Assembly: GCF_000582785.1 (NCBI RefSeq)
Contig: NZ_HG931174.1
Coordinates: 640,039-695,290 of the forward strand
DNA: 55,252 nucleotides
Reading direction: 5' to 3'
From: Candidatus Blastococcus massiliensis AP3
Lineage (GTDB): Bacteria; Actinomycetota; Actinomycetes; Mycobacteriales; Geodermatophilaceae
Shown: piece after piece, positions 40,898-48,564 of the stretch
Layout: the number at the start of each line of letters is the position of its first letter
How positions within the stretch are numbered: position 1 is the first letter of the stretch
Notes under the pieces: model-generated
What the model saw: only the letters and a program-made list of their open reading frames with translations
Told to the model about the DNA's origin: nothing
Database searches by the model: none
Translations under genes and position numbers: made by a program

Positions 40898-41442
40898 CGG
40901 ATCCTCTCCAGCCGGGCGGACATCGTGGGCCGCAGCGGACCGTCACCGACGGCTCGGTCGACGGCGTACATGAGCGCTCCCTCGACGATGCCGTAGAGCC
41001 GCACCGCGCGGGTCACCTCGGGCGCGTCGGGGGTGCGGGCCACCATGTCGGTGGCCAGCTCCCAGCTGGTCGTCGTCCGGGCGGAACCGACGTACAGCTC
41101 GAGCAGCCCGTCGGCGCCGACGACCAGCAGCTCGACGTCGTCCCCGTCACCGCGGGGCCGCCAGAAGCCGCTCTCCCGGACGTCGGGACCGACGATCTGC
41201 CCGTCGTCGGTCAGCCGCCAGGTGCGGGAGTCGTAGGCGAGGAACCCACGGCCGTCGTGGGTGAACCGCACCCACTGGCCGAACCGGACATCCGCGCCGG
41301 AGCCGGAGACTGCGCCACCCAGGACGCCCTCGCCGTGCCACTCGCCCAGCAGCGGCAGCACCGACAGCAGGGCGTCGGAGACCTCCGGCCCGCTGCGGAC
41401 GTCGGAGGTGTCGGGGACCGGCAGCTCCGTGTCGCCGCTCAT
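40894..41442 (-). CDS. Nitrobindin-like beta-barrel (THAP4/FABP-like) protein, without the usual heme histidine
   Basis: 182-residue ten-strand beta-barrel of the nitrobindin/Rv0813c family. LGEWHGEGVLGG at the N-terminus is the family's GxWxGxG motif. In heme-binding members a proximal His lies about 10 residues from the C-terminus (pattern LQDHLAAVL). Here the aligned segment reads LRPTMSARL, so heme coordination as known is unlikely and another ligand is possible. ATG overlaps the stop of a 34-residue membrane-protein gene; its own stop overlaps the DUF885 start. Confidence 0.82.
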   Translation of the reverse strand: MSGDTELPVPDTSDVRSGPEVSDALLSVLPLLGEWHGEGVLGGAVSGSGADVRFGQWVRFTHDGRGFLAYDSRTWRLTDDGQIVGPDVRESGFWRPRGDGDDVELLVVGADGLLELYVGSARTTTSWELATDMVARTPDAPEVTRAVRLYGIVEGALMYAVDRAVGDGPLRPTMSARLERIR

Positions 41443-41543
41443 CGCCGGGCTCCGCGGCGGCGGCGGCCCAGCCGCGCGGCGCCGTACCCGCAGGCGAGCG
41501 CGCCCAGCGCCGCCAGGGTGACCAGGACCCAGGCAGAGATCAT
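41439..41543 (-). CDS. 34-residue single-pass membrane protein
   Basis: ATG ... TGA encodes MISAWVLVTLAALGALACGY followed by GAARLG and an Arg-rich end (RRRRGARR). It is one membrane helix with a strongly positive cytoplasmic tail. Its TGA overlaps the ATG of the nitrobindin-like gene (ATGA), and TACCGT plus 7 nt before the ATG makes it the leaderless first gene of the operon. Function is unknown. Confidence 0.68.
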   Translation of the reverse strand: MISAWVLVTLAALGALACGYGAARLGRRRRGARR

Positions 41544-41560
41544 GCGTGCCACGGTAGTGA

Positions 41561-42286
41561 GTGCCCTTCACCCCGAGCCACGCGGCGGCGGTGCTGCCGT
41601 TCCTGCGCACCCCGCTGCCCGCGTCCGCGCTGGTCGCCGGCAGCGTCGCGCCAGATCTGCCCTTCTACCTGCCGTTCGACCCGGGGTTCCGCACGCACAC
41701 CGCCACGGCCGTCGTCACCGTCAACGTGCTGCTGGGCCTCGCCGCCTGGGCCCTCTGGCACGGGCTGCTCGCGGAACCGGCGGTGCGGGCGGCGCCCGCG
41801 GCGCTGCGCGCCCGGCTCACGGGCGTGCCCCTGGGGCTGCGGGTCCGGCTGGCGGCACCGGCCCGGGTGGGCTGGACGCTGCTCGCCCTGGCCGTGGGTG
41901 CCGGCACCCACGTCCTCTGGGACGAGTTCACCCACGCCCGCCGGTGGGGCCCGGAGACGTTCCCCGTCCTGGCGGAGCAGTGGGGGCTCATGCCCGGCTA
42001 CCGCTGGCTGCAGTACGTGACCAGCGTGCTGGGCGGCCTGGTGCTGGTCGGCTGGGCGGTGCGCTGGTGGCTGCGGACCCCGGCCGGGCCCTCCGGCCGG
42101 CCGGGACGCCGCTGGCCGTGGGTGCTGCTGTCGGTGGTCGCCGTCCTGACCGGGACGGTCGCCGCCCTCCCGGCCACCGGCCTCGGCGAGGCCATCTACG
42201 ACGCGGCCACGTGGGGCGGCGGGGCCGCACTGGCCGTCGCCGCCGTACTGGCCGCCGCCTGGCAGGTCCGGCACCGGCACCGATGA
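41561..42286 (+). CDS. DUF4184 family integral membrane protein
   Basis: 241-residue protein beginning MPFTPSHAAAVLPFL, the signature of DUF4184, a family distantly like LexA-binding YdjM/metal-dependent membrane hydrolases. Conserved His/Asp residues (SHAA, APDLPF, GTHVLWDEFTH) could bind a metal. About six membrane helices. Function is unknown. GTG 41561 starts 17 bp from the divergent small membrane-protein gene. Confidence 0.85.
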   Translation: MPFTPSHAAAVLPFLRTPLPASALVAGSVAPDLPFYLPFDPGFRTHTATAVVTVNVLLGLAAWALWHGLLAEPAVRAAPAALRARLTGVPLGLRVRLAAPARVGWTLLALAVGAGTHVLWDEFTHARRWGPETFPVLAEQWGLMPGYRWLQYVTSVLGGLVLVGWAVRWWLRTPAGPSGRPGRRWPWVLLSVVAVLTGTVAALPATGLGEAIYDAATWGGGAALAVAAVLAAAWQVRHRHR

Positions 42287-42385
42287 CCCCCGAGCCGCCC
42301 CGCGCCCGGCGTTTATAGTCCCTGCGAGCGGGACCCGCGATCGCCGGCACCCGATCCGGCGCGGTCCGGAACGACGGAGGTGCGC

Positions 42386-43627
42386 GTGCGAACGCCCGAG
42401 GAGGAGCTCGCACGCGCCCTCGCCCGCTACGAATGGGTGCTGGCCAACGTCGCCGACGGCATCTACGGCCTGGACACCGAGGGCCGCGTCGAGTTCGTGA
42501 GCCCCTCCGCCGTCCGCCTCACCGGCTACCCGCCGGGCGAGCAGCGCGGCACCGACCAGCACGCGCTGATCCACTCCCGCCGCGCCGACGGGTCCGCCTA
42601 TCCGCGCGAGGAGTGCCCCGTCCACCGGGCCATCCGCAGCGGCCGGACCGTGATGGCCGACGACGAGGTGTTCTGGCGCAAGGACGGGACCGCGGTTCCG
42701 GTCGAGCTGATCGCCGTGCCCACCATCGAGGACGGCGTGGTCACCGGCGTCATCGTCTCCTTCCGCGACCTCACCGAGCGGCGGGCCACCGCGGCGCAGG
42801 CGGCCGAGATCGACCGGCTGGCCCGCGAGGCCGCCGCCTCCCGGGCACTCGCCGACCGGTTGCAGGAGGCGCTCCTCACCCCGCCGCCGGAGCCCGACCA
42901 CCTGCACGTCGTCGTCCGCTACCTCCCCGCCGGCCGCGAGGCCCAGGTCGGCGGCGACTGGTACGACTCCTTCCTGCAGCCCGACGGGGCGACCATGCTG
43001 GCGATCGGCGACGTCGTCGGCCACGGCAGTCACGCGGCGGCGGCCATGGGCCAGCTGCGCGGCCTGCTGCGGGCGCTGGCCTACGACAACGACGAGACGC
43101 CGGCCGCCACGCTGGGCCGGGCCGACCGGACCGCCCGCGGGCTGGCCGTCTCGTCGCTGGCGACGGCCATCCTCGCCCGCGTCGAGCGGCATCCCGACGT
43201 CCCCGTCGCGGGCCGCCGGGTGGTCCGGTGGAGCAACGCCGGCCACGTCGCGCCACTGCTGCTCGCGCCCGACGGCAGCTCGCGCGTGCTGGACACCCGG
43301 CCCGACCTCATGCTCGGTGTCGACCCGGCCGCCCCCCGCCAGGACCACACGGTCGACCTCGACTCGGACCACACGCTGCTGCTGGTCACCGACGGCCTGG
43401 TCGAGCGCCGGGGCTCGGACCTCGACGAGGGCATGGCCCGGCTGCAGGAGGCGCTGCGGGACCTGGGGACGACCCCTCTCGACGAGCTGCTCGACACGGT
43501 TCTGTCGCGGCTGCTGCCCGGCACCCGCGACGACGACGTCGCCGTCGTCGGCGTGCGGGCCTACCCCGAGGACCTCCCCCGGCCGCCCGAGGCAGGCCCG
43601 AACGTCCTGCCGCCGGGCATCGACTAG
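42386..43627 (+). CDS. PAS domain-containing PP2C/SpoIIE-type serine phosphatase
   Basis: 413-residue regulator. A PAS sensor occupies about 12-125 (WVLANVADGIYGLDTEGRVEF ... SFRDLTERR), then a helical linker, then a PPM/SpoIIE phosphatase from about 165. The metal-binding aspartates are in GGDWYD, IGDVVGHG, VTDGL and RDDDVAVV. Such proteins dephosphorylate anti-anti-sigma factors to release a stress sigma factor. There is no sigma or RsbV-like gene next to it, so the partner is elsewhere. GTG 42386 has GGAGG at 5 nt; a TATAGT -10 lies at 42314-42319. Confidence 0.9.
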   Translation: MRTPEEELARALARYEWVLANVADGIYGLDTEGRVEFVSPSAVRLTGYPPGEQRGTDQHALIHSRRADGSAYPREECPVHRAIRSGRTVMADDEVFWRKDGTAVPVELIAVPTIEDGVVTGVIVSFRDLTERRATAAQAAEIDRLAREAAASRALADRLQEALLTPPPEPDHLHVVVRYLPAGREAQVGGDWYDSFLQPDGATMLAIGDVVGHGSHAAAAMGQLRGLLRALAYDNDETPAATLGRADRTARGLAVSSLATAILARVERHPDVPVAGRRVVRWSNAGHVAPLLLAPDGSSRVLDTRPDLMLGVDPAAPRQDHTVDLDSDHTLLLVTDGLVERRGSDLDEGMARLQEALRDLGTTPLDELLDTVLSRLLPGTRDDDVAVVGVRAYPEDLPRPPEAGPNVLPPGID

Positions 43628-43655
43628 CACGAACACCCCCTGCCCCCGCAGCCAG

Positions 43656-43693
43656 CAGCGCCCGCCCCGGCGGGTGTGCCGGGACGGGCGCTG
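43656..43693. terminator. Bidirectional terminator
   Basis: 16-bp stem CAGCGCCCGCCCCGGC / GCCGGGACGGGCGCTG with one mismatch and a 6-nt loop, between convergent spoIIE-type and DUF1416 genes. Confidence 0.7.
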
Positions 43694-43723
43694 TCGACTG
43701 GCTCTGCCGGCCCGTCGGGGGCC

Positions 43724-44017
43724 TTACGAGATGACGATCGTGGTCTCGTTCAGGCCGACCTCGGCCTCGAGGACCCGCTCGCCCTTGCCGACGGCGGCCA
43801 GGGAACGGACCTTCCAGGTGCCGGGGGCGGCGAAGAACCGGAACTCACCCTCGGGGCTGGTGACCACCTCGGCGGTGAACTCGTCGGTCCCGTCCAGCAG
43901 CCGGACGTAGGCGCCGGCGACCGGGGCGCCGTCGTGCCACACCTGGCCCTGGATCACGGTCTGCGTGCTCAGGTCGATCCCCGCGAGGGTGCCGCCCTGC
44001 TTCGGTGCTCCGCACAT
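43724..44017 (-). CDS. DUF1416 domain-containing protein (SseC-like)
   Basis: 97-residue protein starting MCGAPKQGGTLAG. It has a single beta-sandwich-like domain with YVRLLDGTDEF and GEFRFFAAPGTW. It is the equivalent of SseC1/SseC2 (Rv0814c), always paired with the CysA-type sulfurtransferase. The N-terminal Cys may take part in sulfur transfer. It lies 8 bp after cysA in the same transcript. Confidence 0.9.
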   Translation of the reverse strand: MCGAPKQGGTLAGIDLSTQTVIQGQVWHDGAPVAGAYVRLLDGTDEFTAEVVTSPEGEFRFFAAPGTWKVRSLAAVGKGERVLEAEVGLNETTIVIS

Positions 44018-44025
44018 GGGTCAGC

Positions 44026-44853
44026 TCACTTCTCGATCGGGACGCCGACGAGCGAGCCGTACTCGACCCAGCTGCCGTCGTAGTTCTTGACGTTCTTCTT
44101 GCCGAGCAGCTCGCTGAGCACGAACCAGGTGTGGCTCGAGCGCTCGCCGATGCGGCAGTACGCGATGGTCTCCTTGCTGTCGTCGAACCCCTGCTCGCCG
44201 TAGAGGGCGGCCAGCTGCTCGTCGGACTTGAAGGTGCCGTCCTCGTTGGCGGCCTTGCTCCACGGGATGTTGATCGCCGTGGGCACGTGACCGGCCCGCT
44301 GCGACTGCTCCTGCGGCAGGTGCGCGGGGGCGAGGATCTTGCCGGAGAACTCGTCGGGCGAGCGGACGTCGACGAGGTTCTTCGAGCCGATGGCCGCCAC
44401 GACCTCGTCGCGGAAGGCGCGGATCGACAGGTCCGGCTCGGCGGCCACGTACTGCGTGGCCGGGCGCTCGACGGCGTCCTTGGACAGCGGGCGGCCGTCC
44501 AGCTCCCACTTCTTGCGGCCGCCGTCCATGAGCTTGACGTCGGAGTGCCCGTAGATCTTGAAGTACCAGTAGGCGTAGGCGGCGAACCAGTTGTTGTTGC
44601 CGCCGTAGAGGATCACGGTGTCGTCGTTGCTGATGCCCTTGGCCGACAGCAGCGCCTCGAAGGCGGACTTGTCGAGGTAGTCGCGGCGCAGCGGATCCTG
44701 CAGGTCCTGCTTCCAGTCCAGCTTGACGGCGCCCTCGATGTGGCCGCCGTCGTAGGCGCTGGTGTCCTCGTCGACCTCGACGAGGACGATGCCGGGCGTG
44801 CCCAGGTTCTCCTGGACCCAGTCGGCGGTGACGAGCACGTCGTTGCGGCTCAT
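44026..44853 (-). CDS. Thiosulfate sulfurtransferase (CysA/SseA-type rhodanese)
   Basis: 275-residue tandem rhodanese. The inactive N-terminal domain has the D/N-rich YGGNNNWFA in place of a Cys loop. The C-terminal active loop is AYCRIGERSSHTW with C233. It transfers sulfane sulfur from thiosulfate or 3-mercaptopyruvate to thiophilic acceptors. The GERSS loop is typical of the actinobacterial CysA2 type (Rv0815c). ATG has GGGAG at 8 nt. Regulation through the upstream cysteine leader peptide is likely. Confidence 0.93.
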   Translation of the reverse strand: MSRNDVLVTADWVQENLGTPGIVLVEVDEDTSAYDGGHIEGAVKLDWKQDLQDPLRRDYLDKSAFEALLSAKGISNDDTVILYGGNNNWFAAYAYWYFKIYGHSDVKLMDGGRKKWELDGRPLSKDAVERPATQYVAAEPDLSIRAFRDEVVAAIGSKNLVDVRSPDEFSGKILAPAHLPQEQSQRAGHVPTAINIPWSKAANEDGTFKSDEQLAALYGEQGFDDSKETIAYCRIGERSSHTWFVLSELLGKKNVKNYDGSWVEYGSLVGVPIEK

Positions 44854-44918
44854 GGTGGTAACTCCCTGTGGTCGGTCGTGCGGTGGTCTGTGTGCGGTGG
44901 GTCAGGCGGTACGGGCGG

Positions 44919-45353
44919 TCAGGCGGTGCGGGCGGGCAGCACCCGCCGAGCGGTGAGGTAGAGCTCGCAGCCGAGGCAGAAGCCGGTGGCCGCGTTGAGG
45001 AGCGCCGCCGCGAGGGCGAACCCCGTGGCGACGGCGCCGAGCACGGGGGCGCCGAGCAGGTAGCCGGCGGCCCCGACGACGGTGAACAGCAGGCCCACGA
45101 GCTGGGCGAACCGGGGCGGCGTCTCGGGCTCGCGTTCCCGGACCGGGCCCAGGCGCGGCGCGACCAGTGCGCGGAACAGCAGGCCGTAGGGCGAGAACCT
45201 CAGGCCGGCGAGGGCACCGACCGCGAAGACGGCTGCCTGGGCGGCGACGAGCCAGCCGCTGCCGGTGAGCAGTGCGACGGCGAGGACGACGGAGGTGACC
45301 GCCGCGGCGAACCGCGGGGCACGCACGTCGATGTGAACGAACGGTGGAGTCAT
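44919..45353 (-). CDS. DUF4395 domain-containing membrane protein
   Basis: 144-residue protein with four hydrophobic helices and the C-terminal FCLGCELYL motif of DUF4395. This CxxC-like pair is probably redox-active or involved in sulfur transfer at the membrane. It is located between the Cys leader peptide and cysA. ATG 45353 (MTPPFVHIDVRAPRF) is chosen because the conserved part starts here; no clear ribosome site is seen. Confidence 0.88.
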   Translation of the reverse strand: MTPPFVHIDVRAPRFAAAVTSVVLAVALLTGSGWLVAAQAAVFAVGALAGLRFSPYGLLFRALVAPRLGPVREREPETPPRFAQLVGLLFTVVGAAGYLLGAPVLGAVATGFALAAALLNAATGFCLGCELYLTARRVLPARTA

Positions 45354-45412
45354 GGGGGAAACGCAGACCTTCGGACGGCGGACGGGGCGCGTCTGGTCGG
45401 TCGGGACCGACC

Positions 45413-45487
45413 TCAGAAGGTCGGACAGAGGCAGCTGCCGACGCGGCACAGGTCCACTGTGCGTCGCGAGGTCAGCAGGATGCCCAC
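45413..45487 (-). CDS. Cysteine-rich leader peptide (attenuator uORF)
   Basis: 24-residue peptide containing LLTSRRTVDLCR and ending in CRVGSCLCPTF, the pattern of the actinobacterial leader-peptide family found before sulfur-assimilation genes. GTG 45487 is leaderless (TACCCT plus 6 nt). In mycobacteria such Cys-rich leaderless uORFs attenuate downstream expression according to cysteine supply. It lies 59 bp upstream of DUF4395-cysA-DUF1416. Confidence 0.82.
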   Translation of the reverse strand: MGILLTSRRTVDLCRVGSCLCPTF

Positions 45488-45493
45488 GGCGCG

Positions 45494-45499
45494 AGGGTA
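45494..45499 (-). promoter_or_regulatory. -10 box (TACCCT) of the leader-peptide promoter
   Basis: TACCCT on the minus strand followed by 6 nt and GTG 45487. It overlaps the very end of the intergenic region after thiX. Confidence 0.55.
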
Positions 45500-45504
45500 A
45501 CGGA

Positions 45505-45951
45505 TCACCGGGAGATCCCCACGTGGGCGTCCACCAGGGCGGTCAGCTCGTCCGGGCGCGGGGCGCCGCTGCTGCGCCCCACCACGGCGCCGGAGCGGTC
45601 CAGGTAGAACAGCGTCGGCGTCCGCCGCACATCGAGGGCGCGCACCTCGTCGAGATGGCTCTCGGCGTCGACCTGGACGACGGCCAGGCCCGGACGACTC
45701 GCCTGCAGCTGCGCCAGGCGGGCCTTCGTCGCGCGGCACGGGCCGCAGAACGCCGTCGAGAACTGGACCACGGTGAGGTCGGCGTCCCCGGGCCGCGCCC
45801 CGAGACGCTCCAGCACCGCGCGCTCCGTCGTCACCGACCCCTCCTCCGGCGACCGGGACCGCACCGCGCCGTCGCGCGTGTGCTGCCACCACGCCATCAT
45901 CGCCGTGGCGGCCAGCGCCACGGCGACGACGACGATCCCGACCGTGCTCAT
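45505..45951 (-). CDS. Thioredoxin-fold protein ThiX-like
   Basis: 148-residue membrane-anchored thioredoxin. One N-terminal helix (TVGIVVVAVALAATAMMAWW) is followed by a thioredoxin domain with active site FCGPC (C69, C72) and the cis-Pro in RRTPTLFYL. It is probably a thiol-disulfide reductant facing the periplasmic side. Equivalent to Rv0816c (thiX), next to the rhodanese operon. ATG 45951 is chosen; an in-frame TTG at 45963 is less likely. Confidence 0.88.
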   Translation of the reverse strand: MSTVGIVVVAVALAATAMMAWWQHTRDGAVRSRSPEEGSVTTERAVLERLGARPGDADLTVVQFSTAFCGPCRATKARLAQLQASRPGLAVVQVDAESHLDEVRALDVRRTPTLFYLDRSGAVVGRSSGAPRPDELTALVDAHVGISR

Positions 45952-45986
45952 CGATCGGCCCAACCCGATCGGGCCGATCGACTATT
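45952..45986 (-). promoter_or_regulatory. Promoter and inverted repeat directly upstream of thiX
   Basis: CGATCGGCCC (45952-45961) and GGGCCGATCG (45971-45980) are perfect 10-bp arms separated by 9 nt, next to an AATAGT -10 (45986 to 45981). The dyad covers the start site and ends at the ATG, so it can act as an operator or as an mRNA hairpin hiding the start. Confidence 0.5.
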
Positions 45987-46000
45987 CCGCCGGGGACCGC

Positions 46001-46060
46001 CTCATTGCGCGGTGAGCACTCTCATTGCGCGGTGAGCACTCTCATTGCGCGGTGAGCACC
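46001..46060. repeat. Three tandem 20-bp repeats across the DUF2993 gene stop codon
   Basis: CTCATTGCGCGGTGAGCACT occurs at 46001, 46021 and 46041, the last with one changed base. On the minus strand each unit contains CTCACCGCGCAATGA, the final codons and stop of the DUF2993 gene, so the gene end has been copied twice downstream. Confidence 0.95.
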
Positions 46061-46734
46061 GTGTCGGTCGCCTCGACCCGGAGGTCCACGCCGTCCTGCC
46101 CCGGCACGACGCCGGTCAGCTGGAGACCGAAGGGCAGCTCCGGGACCTCGTAGCGCAGGTCGAGCAGGTCGCTGACCTGGCGGACCAGGAACCGGGGGAT
46201 CTCCACTCCGGCACCCGTGGCCTGCTCGACGTCGATCACCAGGTCGCCGCCGTCGAGGGTGACGGTGCCCGCCGCGCTCACCGGCAGCGTGTACCCGAGC
46301 AGCTCGACGGTCCGGGTGACCCGCAACCCGTCCCCCTCCGGCGCGAGGGTCGCGTCGCTGCCGATCTCGCCGGCGAGCAGGTCGTAGGAGAGGGTCGCCG
46401 TGCCGTCGATGCGGTCCACCGGCACCTCGGTCACGGAGCCGGAGACCGCGTCCGACAAGGGCAGGTGGACACCGCGCAAGGTGACGTCGGCCCGCGTGCC
46501 CGGCGACTCCGCCAGCTGGCCGGTGTCCAGCGAGAGCCGCACGTCCTGGTAGCGCCCGCCGACGGCCTGGGTGAGGAACGGGAACCCGGCGATGTCCACC
46601 TCGGGGGTGCCGACCAGCCCGCCGCGGTCGGCCAGCTCCGAGGCGATCCGGTCCTCCGCCACCCCGACGGCGACCCGGTCGGCGAGCACCGCGAGGCCGG
46701 CGAGCAGCAGGACGACGACCAGCAGCGCCCTCAC
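46042..46734 (-). CDS. DUF2993 (LmeA-like) domain-containing lipid-binding protein
   Basis: 230-residue protein. An N-terminal signal or anchor (ALLVVVLLLAGLAVLADRVAV) is followed by a DUF2993 domain with AGFPFLTQAVGGRYQDVRL and repeated beta strands, a TULIP-like fold that binds phospholipid. Mycobacterial LmeA supports lipomannan elongation. Equivalent to Rv0817c. GTG 46734 starts 10 bp after the upstream membrane-protein gene. Its 3' end lies in a tandem repeat. Confidence 0.85.
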   Translation of the reverse strand: MRALLVVVLLLAGLAVLADRVAVGVAEDRIASELADRGGLVGTPEVDIAGFPFLTQAVGGRYQDVRLSLDTGQLAESPGTRADVTLRGVHLPLSDAVSGSVTEVPVDRIDGTATLSYDLLAGEIGSDATLAPEGDGLRVTRTVELLGYTLPVSAAGTVTLDGGDLVIDVEQATGAGVEIPRFLVRQVSDLLDLRYEVPELPFGLQLTGVVPGQDGVDLRVEATDTVLTAQ

Positions 46735-46744
46735 GGGGTCGCGC

Positions 46745-47605
46745 TCACAGCACCGACTGCAGGGCCAGGGCCACCGGTGCGCAGGCGGCGATCGGGAGCG
46801 CCACCTGGATCACCGGCAGGAGCCAGGGGGACGACCGCTGGTCGTCGCTCCGCTCGTCCGCGGCGTCGCCGACCGGCTCGGCGGTCGTCTCGACCACCAC
46901 GTAGCTGGCGACCAGCGCGGTCAGCGCGGCCACGCCACCGATCACCACGCCGTGCACGACGGAGCGCTGGGCGTCGAGAGCCTCGCCCGTCCGGGCAGCC
47001 AGGAACGCGGCCGCGACGCCGGCCAGTACGGCGAGGACCAGCGAGACCAGCCCGCGGGGCACGCCGTCGGCCAACCGCGGCCGGGGCAGGACGAGGTCGA
47101 CGAGGTGTCCGACCACCAGCACCGCCCCGACGGCCACCAGGGCCACCAGCGCCCGGTCGGATCCGGCGTCGGTGCGGCCCAGCAGGAGCAGGGTGGCCAG
47201 CGAGGCGACGGCCACCAGCACGAGGACGACACCGGAGAGCGAGGCCACCAGCTCGTGCCGCGGCCGGCGCATCATCTGCTGCAGCACGGCGGCGAGGAAG
47301 CCCACGCCGAGCACGGCGAGCAGCGCGCCGACCTCGGGGTCCTCGGGCAGCACGAGGGCCAGGTCGGCGGCGACCGCGGCGCCCGCGCCCACGGTGAGCG
47401 ACCCGGCGAAGCCCTGGACGCCGGTGACGAGCACCCAGCACAGGACCAGGCCCAGCTGGAGCACGAGGACGGCGGCCAGCCGGCCGGTCTGGCCGAGCAC
47501 CTCCGGCAGACCGACGAGCAGCGCCACCGCGAGCGCCGCGAACGCCGCCGCCGGGAGGTGGTGCTCCCGGGCCGTCAGGCGGGACGTCGGGGCCGCGGTG
47601 GTCAC
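46745..47605 (-). CDS. Polytopic membrane protein of unknown function
   Basis: 286-residue protein with about eight hydrophobic helices and short polar loops (for example [17 protein letters not shown] and [20 protein letters not shown]). No signature residues are recognised. It is in the same direction as, and 10 bp before, the DUF2993 gene, so it probably shares its transcript. Confidence 0.7.
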   Translation of the reverse strand: MTTAAPTSRLTAREHHLPAAAFAALAVALLVGLPEVLGQTGRLAAVLVLQLGLVLCWVLVTGVQGFAGSLTVGAGAAVAADLALVLPEDPEVGALLAVLGVGFLAAVLQQMMRRPRHELVASLSGVVLVLVAVASLATLLLLGRTDAGSDRALVALVAVGAVLVVGHLVDLVLPRPRLADGVPRGLVSLVLAVLAGVAAAFLAARTGEALDAQRSVVHGVVIGGVAALTALVASYVVVETTAEPVGDAADERSDDQRSSPWLLPVIQVALPIAACAPVALALQSVL

Positions 47606-47738
47606 GGGTCGATGGTCGCAGACACCGGCCGCAGCGCCCCGCCGGCGACGGGCCGCGGGGCCCCGGCGTGTCCGGCGCGCCGTCCACCATCAGGGGGGAG
47701 CGTCGCGCGATGACGAGCCCGCGGGCCCGGAGGTCCGC

Positions 47739-47744
47739 TATCCT
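47739..47744 (+). promoter_or_regulatory. -10 box (TATCCT) for the GlnR-like gene
   Basis: TATCCT gives a start near 47751 and a leader of about 65 nt ending in GAGGAG before ATG 47817. Confidence 0.45.
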
Positions 47745-47816
47745 CCCCACTCACCTCGACAGCGTCGTCGACGGTCACCACGGCTGCGCGTCGTGGGAAC
47801 GACTCGAGGAGACGAC

Positions 47817-48557
47817 ATGCGGCTCGTGCTCATGACCTCGGCACGTCAGGCCACGACCGAGGTGCTGCCCGCCCTGGGGCTGCTCGGCCACCAGGTCCGG
47901 GTGGTCGCGCCGGAGCTGTCCAGCCTGCTCGACGGCGACTGGGGGGCCACGGGGGGTGACATCGTGCTCGTCGACGCCCGCCACGACCTGATCCGGGCCC
48001 GCACGCTCTGCGGCCTGCTGTCCTCCACCGGGGTCGCCGCGGCACTGGTCGCCGTCCTGTCCGAGGGCGGACTGGTCGCGCTCTCGGCCGACTGGGGCGT
48101 CGACGACGTGCTGCTCGACACCGCCGGCCCCGCCGAGGTGGACGCCCGCCTCCGCTGGGCGGCCGCCCGCAGGCTGGCCGCCGCGACCCCCGCCGACGGC
48201 GCCGACGGCGGTGTCACCCAGGCCGGCGAACTGGTCATCGACGAGCACAGCTACTCCGCCAAGCTCCGCGGCCGCCCGCTCGACCTCACCTACAAGGAGT
48301 TCGAGCTCCTCAAGTACCTGGCCCAGCACCCCGGCCGGGTGTTCTCCCGCGCCCAGCTGCTGCAGGAGATCTGGGGCTACGACTACTTCGGCGGCACCCG
48401 CACCGTCGACGTCCACGTCCGGCGCCTCCGAGCCAAGCTCGGCACCGAGCACGAATCGCTGATCGGCACCGTCCGCAACGTCGGCTACAAGCTCGACAAG
48501 CAGGCCGCCGACGCCACGGTGCAGGCGCCGCAGGAGACCGACGCCGAACTGGTCTGA
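47817..48557 (+). CDS. GlnR-like atypical OmpR-family regulator
   Basis: 246-residue protein. The receiver domain starts [10 protein letters not shown], so the acidic pocket of normal receivers is missing; D53 (VLVDARHD) occupies the usual phospho-site. The winged helix contains [21 protein letters not shown] and [20 protein letters not shown]. This matches GlnR (Rv0818 equivalent), the nitrogen regulator of actinobacteria that works without phosphorylation. It is followed 7 bp later by mshD. ATG 47817 has GAGGAG at 5 nt. Confidence 0.88.
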   Translation: MRLVLMTSARQATTEVLPALGLLGHQVRVVAPELSSLLDGDWGATGGDIVLVDARHDLIRARTLCGLLSSTGVAAALVAVLSEGGLVALSADWGVDDVLLDTAGPAEVDARLRWAAARRLAAATPADGADGGVTQAGELVIDEHSYSAKLRGRPLDLTYKEFELLKYLAQHPGRVFSRAQLLQEIWGYDYFGGTRTVDVHVRRLRAKLGTEHESLIGTVRNVGYKLDKQAADATVQAPQETDAELV

Positions 48558-48564
48558 TGGCCCG

